From contig JAAAOJ010000025.1 in the NCBI GenBank assembly GCA_009908915.1, positions 1 through 45,072 of the forward strand: a DNA stretch of 45,072 nucleotides, written 5' to 3'. Every line of letters begins with the position of its first letter. Positions within the stretch are counted from its first letter, which is position 1. Position numbers and translations under genes: made by a program. Shown piece by piece: positions 16,444 through 24,684 of this stretch. Source of the stretch: Planctomycetota bacterium. GTDB lineage: Bacteria > Planctomycetota > Phycisphaerae > SM23-33. The notes under the pieces are model-generated. The model was not told where the DNA came from. It was given only the letters and a program-made list of their open reading frames with translations, and did not search any database.

Positions 16444-16483
16444 CGTCGGACTCCCGTCTCAAGCCGCCGCTGTCAGCGGGCGG

Positions 16484-18052
16484 CTATGTCTCGTCCTTCT
16501 TGGTGGATTTCTTCTTGGTCGACGTCTTCTTCGCCTTCTTCGTAGCCTTCTTCGCGGCTGTCTCGTCGCCGTCGTCGGTCTCGTCGTCCTTCTCGGATTT
16601 GGATGCGGATTTCTTCGCCGACGTCCCCGTGGAGGCTTTCTCCACGGTTCCGTCGCCCTCCTCGGTCTCGTCGGCCTTGTCTTCCGGCTTGACCTCGGTA
16701 ATCCTGGCGTCTTCAAGAAGCTTGTCGAGGGCCTTCTCCTCGCGGATGGAAATGGCGACCTGCTCCAGCGAGCCGTCGGCCGTCAGTTCCTGTCGCAGCC
16801 GCTCGGGCCGACGGCCGTATTGAGCGGCCATCTGCGCGACACGCGAGTTGATCTCGGCATCGCTGACCTCGATGTCCTCTTCGTCGGCGATCTTGCCGAG
16901 AATGAACGAGAGCTTGAGGTTGGCGGTGGCTTCTTCCTCGGCGGCGGCCTGGAGCTCGGCGAGGTTCTCCTCGATACGTTCACGCGGCACGCCGCGCTGC
17001 AGCAGTTCGACGAACCGCCGCTGGACCAGCCGCTGCGTGTGACGCGAGACCACGCCGGCCGGCAGGTCGAATTGTGTGTTCTCGATGAGATACGCGCATA
17101 CCTGGTCGCGAAGCGACCGCTGGATCTCCGTGTCAACGCGGGCCTTCAGGCGGCTGGCAACGAACTCGCGAAGCTCCTCGACGCTGTCAAAACCGGACTG
17201 CTCGGCGAACGCATCGTTGAGTTCGGGAATGATGCGACGGTTCACCTCGGTGATCTCGAGTTGGATCTCGACGTCCTTGCCCTGCCAGTCCTCGTTGCTG
17301 TGCGAGTCGCTGACGGTCTTGCTGATGGTGACTTCGTCACCGGTCGTCTTGCCCTTGAGCGTCTCGCCGAGGTCCGGCAGCGGAATGCCCTCAAGCATGC
17401 TCGCCGCGATGCGAAGATTGGCCTGCGGCACCTCGTGCTCGATGCCTTCGCCGGTAATTGTGGCCCTGGCGACGATGGCGTCGCCTTCCTCGGTCGGCTC
17501 GTCGGTCTTCTCGTAACGGGCCTGGCCTTCGCGGATATTGTCGATGTACTCGTCGACACGGTCACTGTCGACCTCGAAAATGTCGCGGTTGACCTCAATG
17601 CCTTCGGTCTTCGGCAGGTCGAATTCCGGCTGGATCTCGACCTCGAAGTCGAAGCTCATCTCGCCGCTGTCAGGCAGTTCGACCTCGTCGAGGTTCATGT
17701 CCGGCTCGCCCATGGTTGTCAGGTCGGCCTGCTCGATCGCCGTGCCGATGCTCTCGCCGATGAGGGCGTTGCGGACGTCTTCGCGAACGTCCTTGCCGAA
17801 TCGCTTCTCGAGCAGCCGGCGCGGGGCTCGGCCGACGCGGAAGCCGGGCACCTGGGCGGAGGTGGACAGCTCGCCGAACATCTCGTCCATCTTCGCATCG
17901 ATGCGTTCCCGGGGGACCGTCACCGTAATTTTCTTCTTCAGTGTCCCGCTGTCTTCGACATTGACCTTGTTTTCGGGCAGCTCGTCGCTGCCGCCTTCGG
18001 CGGTGACGGACTCGTCGATGTCGGTCTCGGGGGTGGGGTCGCTCTCGGACAT
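16484..18052 (-). CDS. tig: trigger factor, ribosome-associated chaperone
   Basis: A 522-aa chaperone that binds at the ribosomal exit tunnel and shields nascent chains. ATG 18052 is chosen because GGAG lies 11 bases upstream and the conserved N-terminal region follows; an earlier in-frame start at 18139 is unsupported. The ribosome-docking signature GFRVGRAP is at residues 70-77. A degenerate FKBP-type PPIase region follows (EEGDAIVARATITGEGIEHE and on), then the long helical chaperone domain. The protein is about 90 residues longer than the usual 430: it has an acidic N-terminal extension of about 35 residues and a C-terminal tail of about 60 residues rich in Glu/Asp, then Lys/Thr (KKATKKAKKTSTKKKSTKK). 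A promoter lies at 18170-18198. It heads the tig-clpP-clpP operon. Confidence 0.95.
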   Translation of the reverse strand: MSESDPTPETDIDESVTAEGGSDELPENKVNVEDSGTLKKKITVTVPRERIDAKMDEMFGELSTSAQVPGFRVGRAPRRLLEKRFGKDVREDVRNALIGESIGTAIEQADLTTMGEPDMNLDEVELPDSGEMSFDFEVEIQPEFDLPKTEGIEVNRDIFEVDSDRVDEYIDNIREGQARYEKTDEPTEEGDAIVARATITGEGIEHEVPQANLRIAASMLEGIPLPDLGETLKGKTTGDEVTISKTVSDSHSNEDWQGKDVEIQLEITEVNRRIIPELNDAFAEQSGFDSVEELREFVASRLKARVDTEIQRSLRDQVCAYLIENTQFDLPAGVVSRHTQRLVQRRFVELLQRGVPRERIEENLAELQAAAEEEATANLKLSFILGKIADEEDIEVSDAEINSRVAQMAAQYGRRPERLRQELTADGSLEQVAISIREEKALDKLLEDARITEVKPEDKADETEEGDGTVEKASTGTSAKKSASKSEKDDETDDGDETAAKKATKKAKKTSTKKKSTKKDET

Positions 18053-18169
18053 GCTGTTGCGTTCTCCGTTGTACTCCTCGGCGTCCAGGCATGCCAACGC
18101 GGCACGCCCCCGGCCTCGGAGCCCGCTGGCAATGCGCACAGGCGTTGCGGCGGAAACCGTGAACCTCGA

Positions 18170-18198
18170 ATTCTATATAGACAGCCTCGCCAGGTCAA
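18170..18198 (-). promoter_or_regulatory. sigma-70-type promoter for tig-clpP-clpP
   Basis: On the minus strand, TTGACC (18193-18198) and TAGAAT (18170-18175) are separated by exactly 17 bases. The predicted start of transcription is near 18163, about 110 bases before the tig start codon. This is one of the best promoter matches in the window. Confidence 0.7.
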
Positions 18199-18350
18199 TG
18201 TCGCACATGGCGTCGCGTCACGATTTCCGCCGGGCAGGTGGACAATGTTCGGCGGATATTTGCGTGCGAGTGATCCGAAACCTACGTTTCCTGCCGTGGC
18301 CCGGTCTGTCCACCGGTACGGTCACGCGGTGTCAAGGTGAAGGGAGCCCC

Positions 18351-18536
18351 ATGTTCAACCGCAAGAAACCCAAGTGGCGAGAGCATCGCAACGTCAACCG
18401 GGAATGGATCCTGCCGATCCACGAAGACAAGGATATTCTCGAAGACGACGATATTCCTGCCATCGAGCAGCACCTGCTGGACCTCGTCAAGCGATCCGTT
18501 CCCGCGGGCGACCGTTGCACGGCCGACGCGTTGTAG
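18351..18536 (+). CDS. 61-aa hypothetical protein
   Basis: A small gene from ATG 18351 with an AGGGAG ribosome binding site four bases upstream. The protein is charged and soluble: MFNRKKPKWREHRNVNREWI, then PIHEDKDILEDDDIPAIEQH and LLDLVKRSVPAGDRC. The basic N-terminus and acidic middle suggest a binding peptide; no family is recognised. It is divergent from tig and ends one base before the stop of the convergent cyclase gene. The good ribosome binding site and the non-shadow composition support it as real. Confidence 0.65.
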   Translation: MFNRKKPKWREHRNVNREWILPIHEDKDILEDDDIPAIEQHLLDLVKRSVPAGDRCTADAL

Positions 18537-18537
18537 C

Positions 18538-21513
18538 TCATGGCGCCTCGGGTTCGCATGCATCGCCGGCCGCCCACGGCCAGACGATGCGATCCACGCC
18601 CTTGCCGGACTGCGTCGCGTAGCCGGCCGGGTCGAGGTCGGCGGTGGCCTGGCAGTGTCGGGCGATGGCACTGTAGATCTGGCTCGGCCGATCCTGCGGC
18701 CAGTGCTCAAGCACGCGCTGCCAGCCGGCGATGGCCTGGCCGAACTGTCGATCGGCGAAGGCATCCAAGGCATCGGTGAAATCCGCGACAGCCTCGCGCG
18801 TCGATGCGTCACAGCCGCCCGCCATCCCAACGACGTTCCACAGGCCCACCGGCTCGGACTGGCCGGTCACCAGCACGCACCCCAGCGGCCGGGCAAGATA
18901 ACCGGCATCGGCGGCGCGGTCCCAGGTGGCCTGGGAGACGAGAATGTCCGTGCCGAAGTACTTGTTGGCGGCCTCGAGGCGGGCGGCGAGGTTCACGCTG
19001 TCGCCGATGGCCGTGTAGTCCATGCGCTGGGACGAGCCGCAGTTGCCCACCATCGCTTCGCCCGTGGCAATGCCGACGCGAATCCCCAGCGTCACGCCCC
19101 CCGGCAACGGACCCTCCTCGCCGGCGTTCATCCGCCGGACCTCACGGCCGCACTCGATGGCGGCCAGGATCGCCCGCACCGGGTGGTCGTCCTGCATGAC
19201 CGGCGCGCCGAAGAAACAGAAAATACCGTCGCCGAGGAACTTGTTGAGATAGCCGCCGCCGCGACTCTGGATAGCCTCGGTGACGCGGTCGAAATAGCGG
19301 TTCAGCAGTCGGACCGTCTGCTCCGGCCCGAGGCGTTCGGACAGCGACGTGAAACCCGCCAGGTCCGAGAACAGGCAGGTGATGGAGCGCTGCTGGCCGC
19401 CGAGGCGGGCAATGTCCGGGTCTTCCATCAGGCGGTCGACCAGCGCCGGCGACAGCGCGTGGGAGAACATGTCGCGAATCTCCCGCTTGGCCCGCTCCTC
19501 GGTCACCTGCCGGTAACCCGTCACTGCCAGCAACGAGACGAACATCGCCGCCAGCGGGGCCACCACCACCAGCCAGACGCCGCCGAACGCGAAGATCACA
19601 CCGGCATTCAGGGCCGCGTACCCCACCGCCAGCGCCACCGACGCCAGGGCCGTGAACGGCACGGGGTGCGTCGCCGCGACCCGCGCCGTCAGCAACCCGC
19701 AGGCCAGAATCACCAACGCGCTGACCCACCCCGGCGCGGCCGTGACGTACCGGCCGGTCGCGATGGTCTCATAGATCCACCCATGCACATGAACGCCAGG
19801 CATGCGAACGCCCAACGGCGTGGGCACGAAGTCGGCCGCCGCCGCCGCGGTCGAACCGATGAAGCAGACCTTGCCCGCCACATGCGACCGCAGCCGTGCC
19901 TGCTGGGCAGCGATGAACCGCCGCTTTTGCTCGTTCTCGCCGTCGATGCGATCGATGCGACCGAGCAGTCCCTTGAGGTAGTCGTACTGCTTGCGGGCCT
20001 CGGGGTCCTCCGGGACCGCCGCCAGATAGAACCCTTCGATCTCGTCGCGGCGGAATGCGGCAAAGGCCTCGTCGATCCGCTGTTCGACGCGCTGTTCGGC
20101 GGCGAGGAGTTCGTCATCCCGCGGCGGGACGTTGGCCGGGTCGTAGAGCATGGCCATGTAGCGCTGGCGGCGGGCCTGCTGGCGTTGCGCGGCAATGGCG
20201 TCGGCCCGCGCGAAGAGCTTCATCAACGTGTCACTGCGGCCCTTGGCCAGCGCGAGCTGCGTGAGCCGCTTGAGGGCGTGATTGCGCCGAATGGCGTGGC
20301 GCATGCGCCCGACTTCGGCCACGGCCGCGGCGGGGATGTGCTGTTGACTCAGCCATCGCCGGTAGACGTCCCTGCTCGGCCAGTTGATCAGCAGCCGGCC
20401 GGTCTCGTCGACGGGGATCGCCCGCTGCAACCGCGCCGCCGAGACGACAACATCACGACCCCGTGCAGCAATGGTGGACTGTCTCGTCTCCGGTCCTGAA
20501 CCACTCGCCCTGCGTGCCGCCTGCCCCCTCCGGCTCGCCAACCCATTCGACAGGCTCAGGGCAATCTCGCCGCCTCCCCCGGCAGGCGAAAGGGCACCAT
20601 CCGCGAGAGGGTTGTCCGCACGCCTCCGCGCTCGCCGGGGCGCCCGCTCTGGCCGGTCGTTGGATGGCAAGGCATCCACGGCGGCAAGGGCGAGTTGGGG
20701 CTGTAGGCCCTCGCCGGCGCGGGCCAGCATGGGCATGTGTCGCAGGACGCCGTCGAGGTCGGGCTCGAACGAGACAAAGCCGGTCGTGTCGGTGGCTGCC
20801 GCCAGCGCGGCCAGCGGCGGCACGATCGCGCCGGACGGCACGTCGAGCGCACCGGCGGCGCTGTCCGGCAGGGCCAGTCGTTCGATGGCCAGGACGGCCC
20901 GCGCGCGAAGGTAGGCTGCCGCCAGGGCGCCACGGTCGGCGTCATCGCCGGGCATCGCGGCGAGGGTCTGATCGAAGGAAGCATCAGGCCGGTTTCGCAG
21001 GATCTGCTGCACCTGTTGCTGCAGCGGCGAGGGCGGCGGGGCATCGGGCTGCATGAACATGGGCACGATCGTGGGCGTTCGCGCGACAACGCGGGCGAAG
21101 ATGGCATCGTCGTAGACGGCCTGGGGGCTGGCCGAGCCCATGGTCCGGCTGTCGGGCCCGGCGTACAGGTCGGCGGTTTCGTCGACGAAGCGGACTTCCT
21201 GCGGCTCGGGGAAGACAATATCGAGAACGACCAGGTCGGCCCCGCATTCGTGGAGGGTCTCGACGACCTCGGCGAGGGTCGCCCGCGGCCAGGGCCATCG
21301 GCCGACGCGTTCGAGGCTACCGTCGTCGATGTCGACGTGCAGGACGCGGCCGGTGGGCTGGACGCGGGACATGTGACGGAATCGAAGGTCCAGTGCGCCG
21401 AGTTCGGCTCGCCGTGTCAGCCCGGCCAGCCACGCCACAAGCACGAACGCCGTGGCAATAAGTCCCACCAGCATGGCCGTGGCAGTTCGCGATGTGTGGG
21501 TAACGGAGGCCAT
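18538..21513 (-). CDS. CHASE2-domain adenylate cyclase, membrane-bound
   Basis: A 991-aa sensor enzyme predicted to make cyclic AMP. Residues 14-33 are a membrane helix. An extracytoplasmic CHASE2 domain fills about 40-590, seen in VLHVDIDDGSLERVGRWPWP and VVLDIVFPEPQE, and ending in KVCFIGSTAAAAADFVPTPL. Three membrane helices span about 590-670. The class III cyclase domain is at about 705-888: metal aspartates in LFSDLAGFT and KFLGDGIFCFFG, adenine-type lysine in NKFLGDG, and DYTAIGDSVNLAARLE. A 100-residue helical tail follows, with a TPR-like stretch. Residues about 281-355 contain an arginine- and glycine-rich insert carrying interspersed-repeat sequence. It is the last gene of the barrel/lipoprotein/FecR/FecR cluster, 119 bases after the second FecR gene, so it may sense the envelope state reported by those proteins. 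Confidence 0.92.
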   Translation of the reverse strand: MASVTHTSRTATAMLVGLIATAFVLVAWLAGLTRRAELGALDLRFRHMSRVQPTGRVLHVDIDDGSLERVGRWPWPRATLAEVVETLHECGADLVVLDIVFPEPQEVRFVDETADLYAGPDSRTMGSASPQAVYDDAIFARVVARTPTIVPMFMQPDAPPPSPLQQQVQQILRNRPDASFDQTLAAMPGDDADRGALAAAYLRARAVLAIERLALPDSAAGALDVPSGAIVPPLAALAAATDTTGFVSFEPDLDGVLRHMPMLARAGEGLQPQLALAAVDALPSNDRPERAPRRARRRADNPLADGALSPAGGGGEIALSLSNGLASRRGQAARRASGSGPETRQSTIAARGRDVVVSAARLQRAIPVDETGRLLINWPSRDVYRRWLSQQHIPAAAVAEVGRMRHAIRRNHALKRLTQLALAKGRSDTLMKLFARADAIAAQRQQARRQRYMAMLYDPANVPPRDDELLAAEQRVEQRIDEAFAAFRRDEIEGFYLAAVPEDPEARKQYDYLKGLLGRIDRIDGENEQKRRFIAAQQARLRSHVAGKVCFIGSTAAAAADFVPTPLGVRMPGVHVHGWIYETIATGRYVTAAPGWVSALVILACGLLTARVAATHPVPFTALASVALAVGYAALNAGVIFAFGGVWLVVVAPLAAMFVSLLAVTGYRQVTEERAKREIRDMFSHALSPALVDRLMEDPDIARLGGQQRSITCLFSDLAGFTSLSERLGPEQTVRLLNRYFDRVTEAIQSRGGGYLNKFLGDGIFCFFGAPVMQDDHPVRAILAAIECGREVRRMNAGEEGPLPGGVTLGIRVGIATGEAMVGNCGSSQRMDYTAIGDSVNLAARLEAANKYFGTDILVSQATWDRAADAGYLARPLGCVLVTGQSEPVGLWNVVGMAGGCDASTREAVADFTDALDAFADRQFGQAIAGWQRVLEHWPQDRPSQIYSAIARHCQATADLDPAGYATQSGKGVDRIVWPWAAGDACEPEAP
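20535..20670. repeat. interspersed repeat inserted in frame in the cyclase gene
   Basis: The segment holds CCCATTCGACAGGCTCAGGGC (20542-20562), read on the minus strand as IALSLSNG, together with a GC-rich palindromic stretch (CCGCCTCCCCCGGCAGGCG). GTTCGACAGGCTCAGGGC-type oligonucleotides are, in my experience, dispersed in many bacterial genomes. The insert keeps the reading frame and falls in a predicted surface loop of the CHASE2 domain. Confidence 0.5.
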
Positions 21514-21632
21514 CGCCAGAGAGTCTATCCGGCGAGGGGGTCGGCGGCAAGCGCTAGCGGCCGGAGCGGCGTGTCCAGTGGCTCTGCGAAAGCCACAAAC
21601 ACAAGCACGCCCCCGCGGCCGCGGCGCGAGGG

Positions 21633-22892
21633 TCAGTCGGACGTCGTGGTCTGCGTGCCGTCAAGCATGCGACTCTTACCGCCGCCGGTCTGGCCGGTCG
21701 TGTCCTGCCAGTCCGTGGCGACGCCCGCTCCCTTCCACGTGCCGGTGTCACCGCCGGTTGCGTCCGGCGTGGTCTGCCCCGAGCCGACACCCGTGCCGCT
21801 CCACGTGCCGCTGCGGTTCCCCGACTGCCACGTTCCGCTACCGGTGATCACGTCGTTGCTGAATGTCCCATCCGCTCGCGAGCCGCTGCCTTCCCACGTG
21901 CCGCTGCCCTGCCACGTGCCGGCCATACCGTCGTGGTACCAGCTTCCCGAGCCATCCCAGTAGCCCCAGACGCCGAAATCCGTCGAACCTATTTCCTCCC
22001 AGCGTCCCTGTCCGGACCAGGCGGGCAGGCCCGCAAAGGGCTGGCTGTCATCGGAATTGGGCAGGCTGGTATACTGCTGCAACGTAGCTGACGGGACCGA
22101 CGTGTTGTCGAAGCCCGCTTGGCCCAGGCTGCCGAACGTCGCATCGACGCCGCCGCCGGAGAGATAGTTGTTGATGATGTCCAGCTCACTCTGCGACAGC
22201 CCGCCCGTGACATCGCCGAGCCAAACCGCCACGTCGTTGGCGGCAAGCTCGCCGGGCGTCTGGTTACCGTTGGTCTGCTTCGCGCCCGGGTTCAGCCATC
22301 GGCTCGTGCCGTCGCCATAGGCCAGATCGCCGTGGCCGCTGCCCTGATAGAAGCCGGGCCCCATCTCGCTGTTGCCGACATGGACGTCCGAGCCGCGAAT
22401 GGCGACGGTCGCCTGCGGGGTGGCCACGCGAAAATCATTGCTGCCCTTGCTGCTGTCGACCTCGGTATGGACGGCCCCGTACTTGACGCCAACCTCGGCC
22501 TGGACCTCGTCGCCCTTCTTGAGAAACCGCGAGATGCCGCCCTTCGTGCAGCTCTTGACGGTGACTTCGCCGCGGTCGAAAAACTTCAGTACGCACTCAC
22601 TGCCGAGGCCGGTCCGGATAACCGTGTTGCCGCCGAGTTTGTCACCGACCCGTACCGCCTGCCAGGCGGCGCCCTCGGCCGGCGGAAGCTTGCGGACCGT
22701 GCCGGTCACGCCGATGACCTCAGCTTCCAACGCCTCGACCTGCTCGGGCGGAGCACCCGCATCCTGAGGATAGGCTGTATGCGCCAGTGCCAGCAGCAGT
22801 ATCGCAAGCAGCGCCGGGCAGAGGAACGCATCGTATCGTTTGGCGTCAACAGTTGCCGCTGCGGCATCCATGTTTGCTCTGTTGTAACTCAT
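21633..22892 (-). CDS. FecR-domain exported protein with C-terminal GTWxGSG repeats
   Basis: A 419-aa exported protein from ATG 22892 (GGAG five bases upstream), with a signal-type helix at about 24-41. The FecR domain spans about 55-180: VIGVTGTVRK, WQAVRVGDKLGGNTVIRTGL, VKYGAVHTEVDSSKG and DFRVATPQATVAIRGSD. Such domains act in periplasmic signalling or as surface scaffolds. The final 140 residues are built from short GTWxGSG-like repeats (AGTWQGSGTWEGSGS, GSGTWQSGNRSGTWSGTG), which suggests a regular beta structure. It is a tandem paralogue of the next FecR gene (conserved VRVGDKLG, RTGLGS, HVGNSEMG, GTGHG cores). No anti-sigma membrane helix or sigma factor is nearby, so classical FecR/FecI regulation is unlikely. 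Confidence 0.85.
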   Translation of the reverse strand: MSYNRANMDAAAATVDAKRYDAFLCPALLAILLLALAHTAYPQDAGAPPEQVEALEAEVIGVTGTVRKLPPAEGAAWQAVRVGDKLGGNTVIRTGLGSECVLKFFDRGEVTVKSCTKGGISRFLKKGDEVQAEVGVKYGAVHTEVDSSKGSNDFRVATPQATVAIRGSDVHVGNSEMGPGFYQGSGHGDLAYGDGTSRWLNPGAKQTNGNQTPGELAANDVAVWLGDVTGGLSQSELDIINNYLSGGGVDATFGSLGQAGFDNTSVPSATLQQYTSLPNSDDSQPFAGLPAWSGQGRWEEIGSTDFGVWGYWDGSGSWYHDGMAGTWQGSGTWEGSGSRADGTFSNDVITGSGTWQSGNRSGTWSGTGVGSGQTTPDATGGDTGTWKGAGVATDWQDTTGQTGGGKSRMLDGTQTTTSD

Positions 22893-22931
22893 GCGGACTC
22901 CAATCTAGGGCCTCCGTGGCTATACAGCGCC

Positions 22932-24071
22932 CTATCGCTTTGTCTGTACCAAGTGCCACTGATGTGCTTCGCCTTGCGCTTGCCAGGTGCCGGGCGGCTG
23001 ACCATGTATGGACGTCTGCGATCGCACAATACGTCCAGAGGAGGCAAACGTACCGCCACCGGCATCCGTTTTCCATTTCCCGGAGGCTGTGTAATCCTCT
23101 GGGACGCCAACCGGTTCCCCGAGACGGCCTGCCCATGTCCCCGCCCCGGTCCATGTGCCTGTGGTGCCGTCACTGAAGGCAAAGATACCACTGCCGATCC
23201 ACGTGCCGAACCCACCGCTACCAGTGTCATGGGTCCAGTCGGGATCGGTGAAAGACCCTGATCCCGACCACCTCAGCCAAGACGTCTGGGGAGCGGTCGT
23301 GTACGAAGAAAGAATACACGACGGCGTGGTCGTATTCTGCGGGACGACGCCAAAACCGCCGCCCGTAATCGCATCGAAATTCCCGCCTGTCAGATAGTCG
23401 TTGATGATCTGCTGCTCGGCCGACGTCTGCCCGCCCAACACGTCGCCCAGCCCGACCGCCAGTCTGTTCTGTTGGAGCTGCGACGGCGTCTTCTTGCCGT
23501 CCGTCTGCTTGCCGCCCGGGCCGATCATGCGCGACAAGCCGTCATTGTAGCTCAACTGCCCGTGGCCCGTGCCCTGCTGGAAGCCCACGCCCATCTCGCT
23601 GTTGCCGACGTGCGTATCCGAGCCGCGCAAGGCCACCACCGCCGCAGCCGTCCGGACGCGCATGTCCGTCTCGCCCTTGGTGTGGTCGACGTCGGCATGG
23701 ACGGCCCCGTACTTCAGGCCGATCTCGGCCTCGACGGTCTCGTCCTTGACGACCAACGCGCCGATGCCGATTTTGGTGGCGCTCTTGACGCTGTACTCAC
23801 CACGGTCAGCGATCCTGAGCACGCAGCGACTGCCCAGGCCGGTTCGCACCCAGACGTTCGCGCCGAGCTTGTCGCCAACCTTCACATCGGCCCAGGATGT
23901 TGCATCGCGAGGCGCGGCGCTGGACTTGACCAGCCCGACAACGTCCGTCACTTCAGCCTGCAGCGGCGCAGCGGCGCCGGCCTCGCCAGGCGCGTCCTGC
24001 CGGGCGGTGGCCGGCGTTGTCGCAAGCAGAAAGCTCGCGGCGAGTGCCGGGATGATGTGTCGCAATGTCAT
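22932..24071 (-). CDS. FecR-domain exported protein, paralogue
   Basis: A 379-aa exported protein whose signal peptide is MTLRHIIPALAASFLLATTP with ATA. The FecR domain spans about 38-170: VTDVVGLVKS, WADVKVGDKLGANVWVRTGL, RGEYSVKSATKIGIG, KYGAVHADVDHTKG and RTAAAVVALRGSDTHVGNSE. The mid-region LAVGLGDVLGG and IINDYLTGG matches its neighbour's WLGDVTGG and IINNYLSGG, so the pair arose by tandem duplication. Its C-terminus has GTW-type repeats too (FGTWIGSGIF, TTGTWTGAGTWAGRL), but fewer. It lies 39 bases upstream of the paralogue and 30 bases after the lipoprotein gene, consistent with one operon. Confidence 0.85.
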   Translation of the reverse strand: MTLRHIIPALAASFLLATTPATARQDAPGEAGAAAPLQAEVTDVVGLVKSSAAPRDATSWADVKVGDKLGANVWVRTGLGSRCVLRIADRGEYSVKSATKIGIGALVVKDETVEAEIGLKYGAVHADVDHTKGETDMRVRTAAAVVALRGSDTHVGNSEMGVGFQQGTGHGQLSYNDGLSRMIGPGGKQTDGKKTPSQLQQNRLAVGLGDVLGGQTSAEQQIINDYLTGGNFDAITGGGFGVVPQNTTTPSCILSSYTTAPQTSWLRWSGSGSFTDPDWTHDTGSGGFGTWIGSGIFAFSDGTTGTWTGAGTWAGRLGEPVGVPEDYTASGKWKTDAGGGTFASSGRIVRSQTSIHGQPPGTWQAQGEAHQWHLVQTKR

Positions 24072-24101
24072 GGTCTCTGCCTTGTCCTGTTCCCGTCGGG
24101 A

Positions 24102-24662
24102 TTACAGATCCTCGATATGCCCGGCCCGGTCGGGCACCTTGCCGGTTCGCTTGTATTCGTCAGCCCGTCGCAACACGCTGACGTACTCCAGGCCGTTGAT
24201 GACCGCATAGGGCGCGCCGCTGACCATCACGCCGCGATACTGCAGCTCTCGCAGGCAGTAGCGTTGGGAAGGGCCGAGCAGCGCGGTCATCACGCAGTCG
24301 GGCAGTCCGGCGGCCTGGTGAATCATGTACGCATACTGCCCACGGGTGACGGGCGCGTCGGCGTCGAGGTCCCAGGACGCGTCAACGACGCCGCGGTCGC
24401 GCAGCCCATGGGCGCGCTGCTGGAAGGTCGTGTAGCGGTCCTCGCCGTCGAGCAGCATCACCACGCCGCGCATTGCGTCGTTCTGGGTAACCACTTCCTG
24501 CGAACTGAGGCGATCGGCGAAGGCCGAGCTGTCCTCGTCCGCCGGCAATGTCGCCCCGGCCCCACGGATGCCGCCGCTTCCGCAGCCGCCAATCAGAATA
24601 ATCGCAGCCAGCAGGCCCGCGGCCGCTACCGCCCGTCGAATAGCTGTATGCATGTTCATCAT
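24102..24662 (-). CDS. lipoprotein with SLH-like segment
   Basis: A 186-aa predicted lipoprotein: a signal with helix AAAGLLAAIILIGGC and lipobox cysteine near residue 27. The mature part contains DAMRGVVMLLDGEDRYTTFQ, HGLRDRGVVDASWDLDADAP and VTRGQYAYMIHQAAGLPD, which resembles the layout of S-layer-homology or EF-like modules (D-x-D-x-D, then a VTRGQ helix start). This resemblance is weak. It sits between the AlgE-like barrel gene (22 bases before) and the FecR genes, so it probably belongs to the same envelope complex, perhaps as the inner-leaflet partner of the barrel. ATGs at 24662, 24659 and 24653 are all possible starts. Confidence 0.7.
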   Translation of the reverse strand: MMNMHTAIRRAVAAAGLLAAIILIGGCGSGGIRGAGATLPADEDSSAFADRLSSQEVVTQNDAMRGVVMLLDGEDRYTTFQQRAHGLRDRGVVDASWDLDADAPVTRGQYAYMIHQAAGLPDCVMTALLGPSQRYCLRELQYRGVMVSGAPYAVINGLEYVSVLRRADEYKRTGKVPDRAGHIEDL

Positions 24663-24684
24663 CGCTCCGTCGCTGCTTGTGTCA

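Noticed and set aside
18337..20499. 720-codon plus-strand open frame
   Set aside because: It runs antisense to the cyclase, whose catalytic motifs are intact; only its first part overlaps a real small gene, in another frame.
21633..24071. FecR proteins as anti-sigma factors of an iron-uptake system
   Set aside because: No sigma factor, TonB receptor or anti-sigma helix is near, and the proteins have signal peptides and repeat tails.
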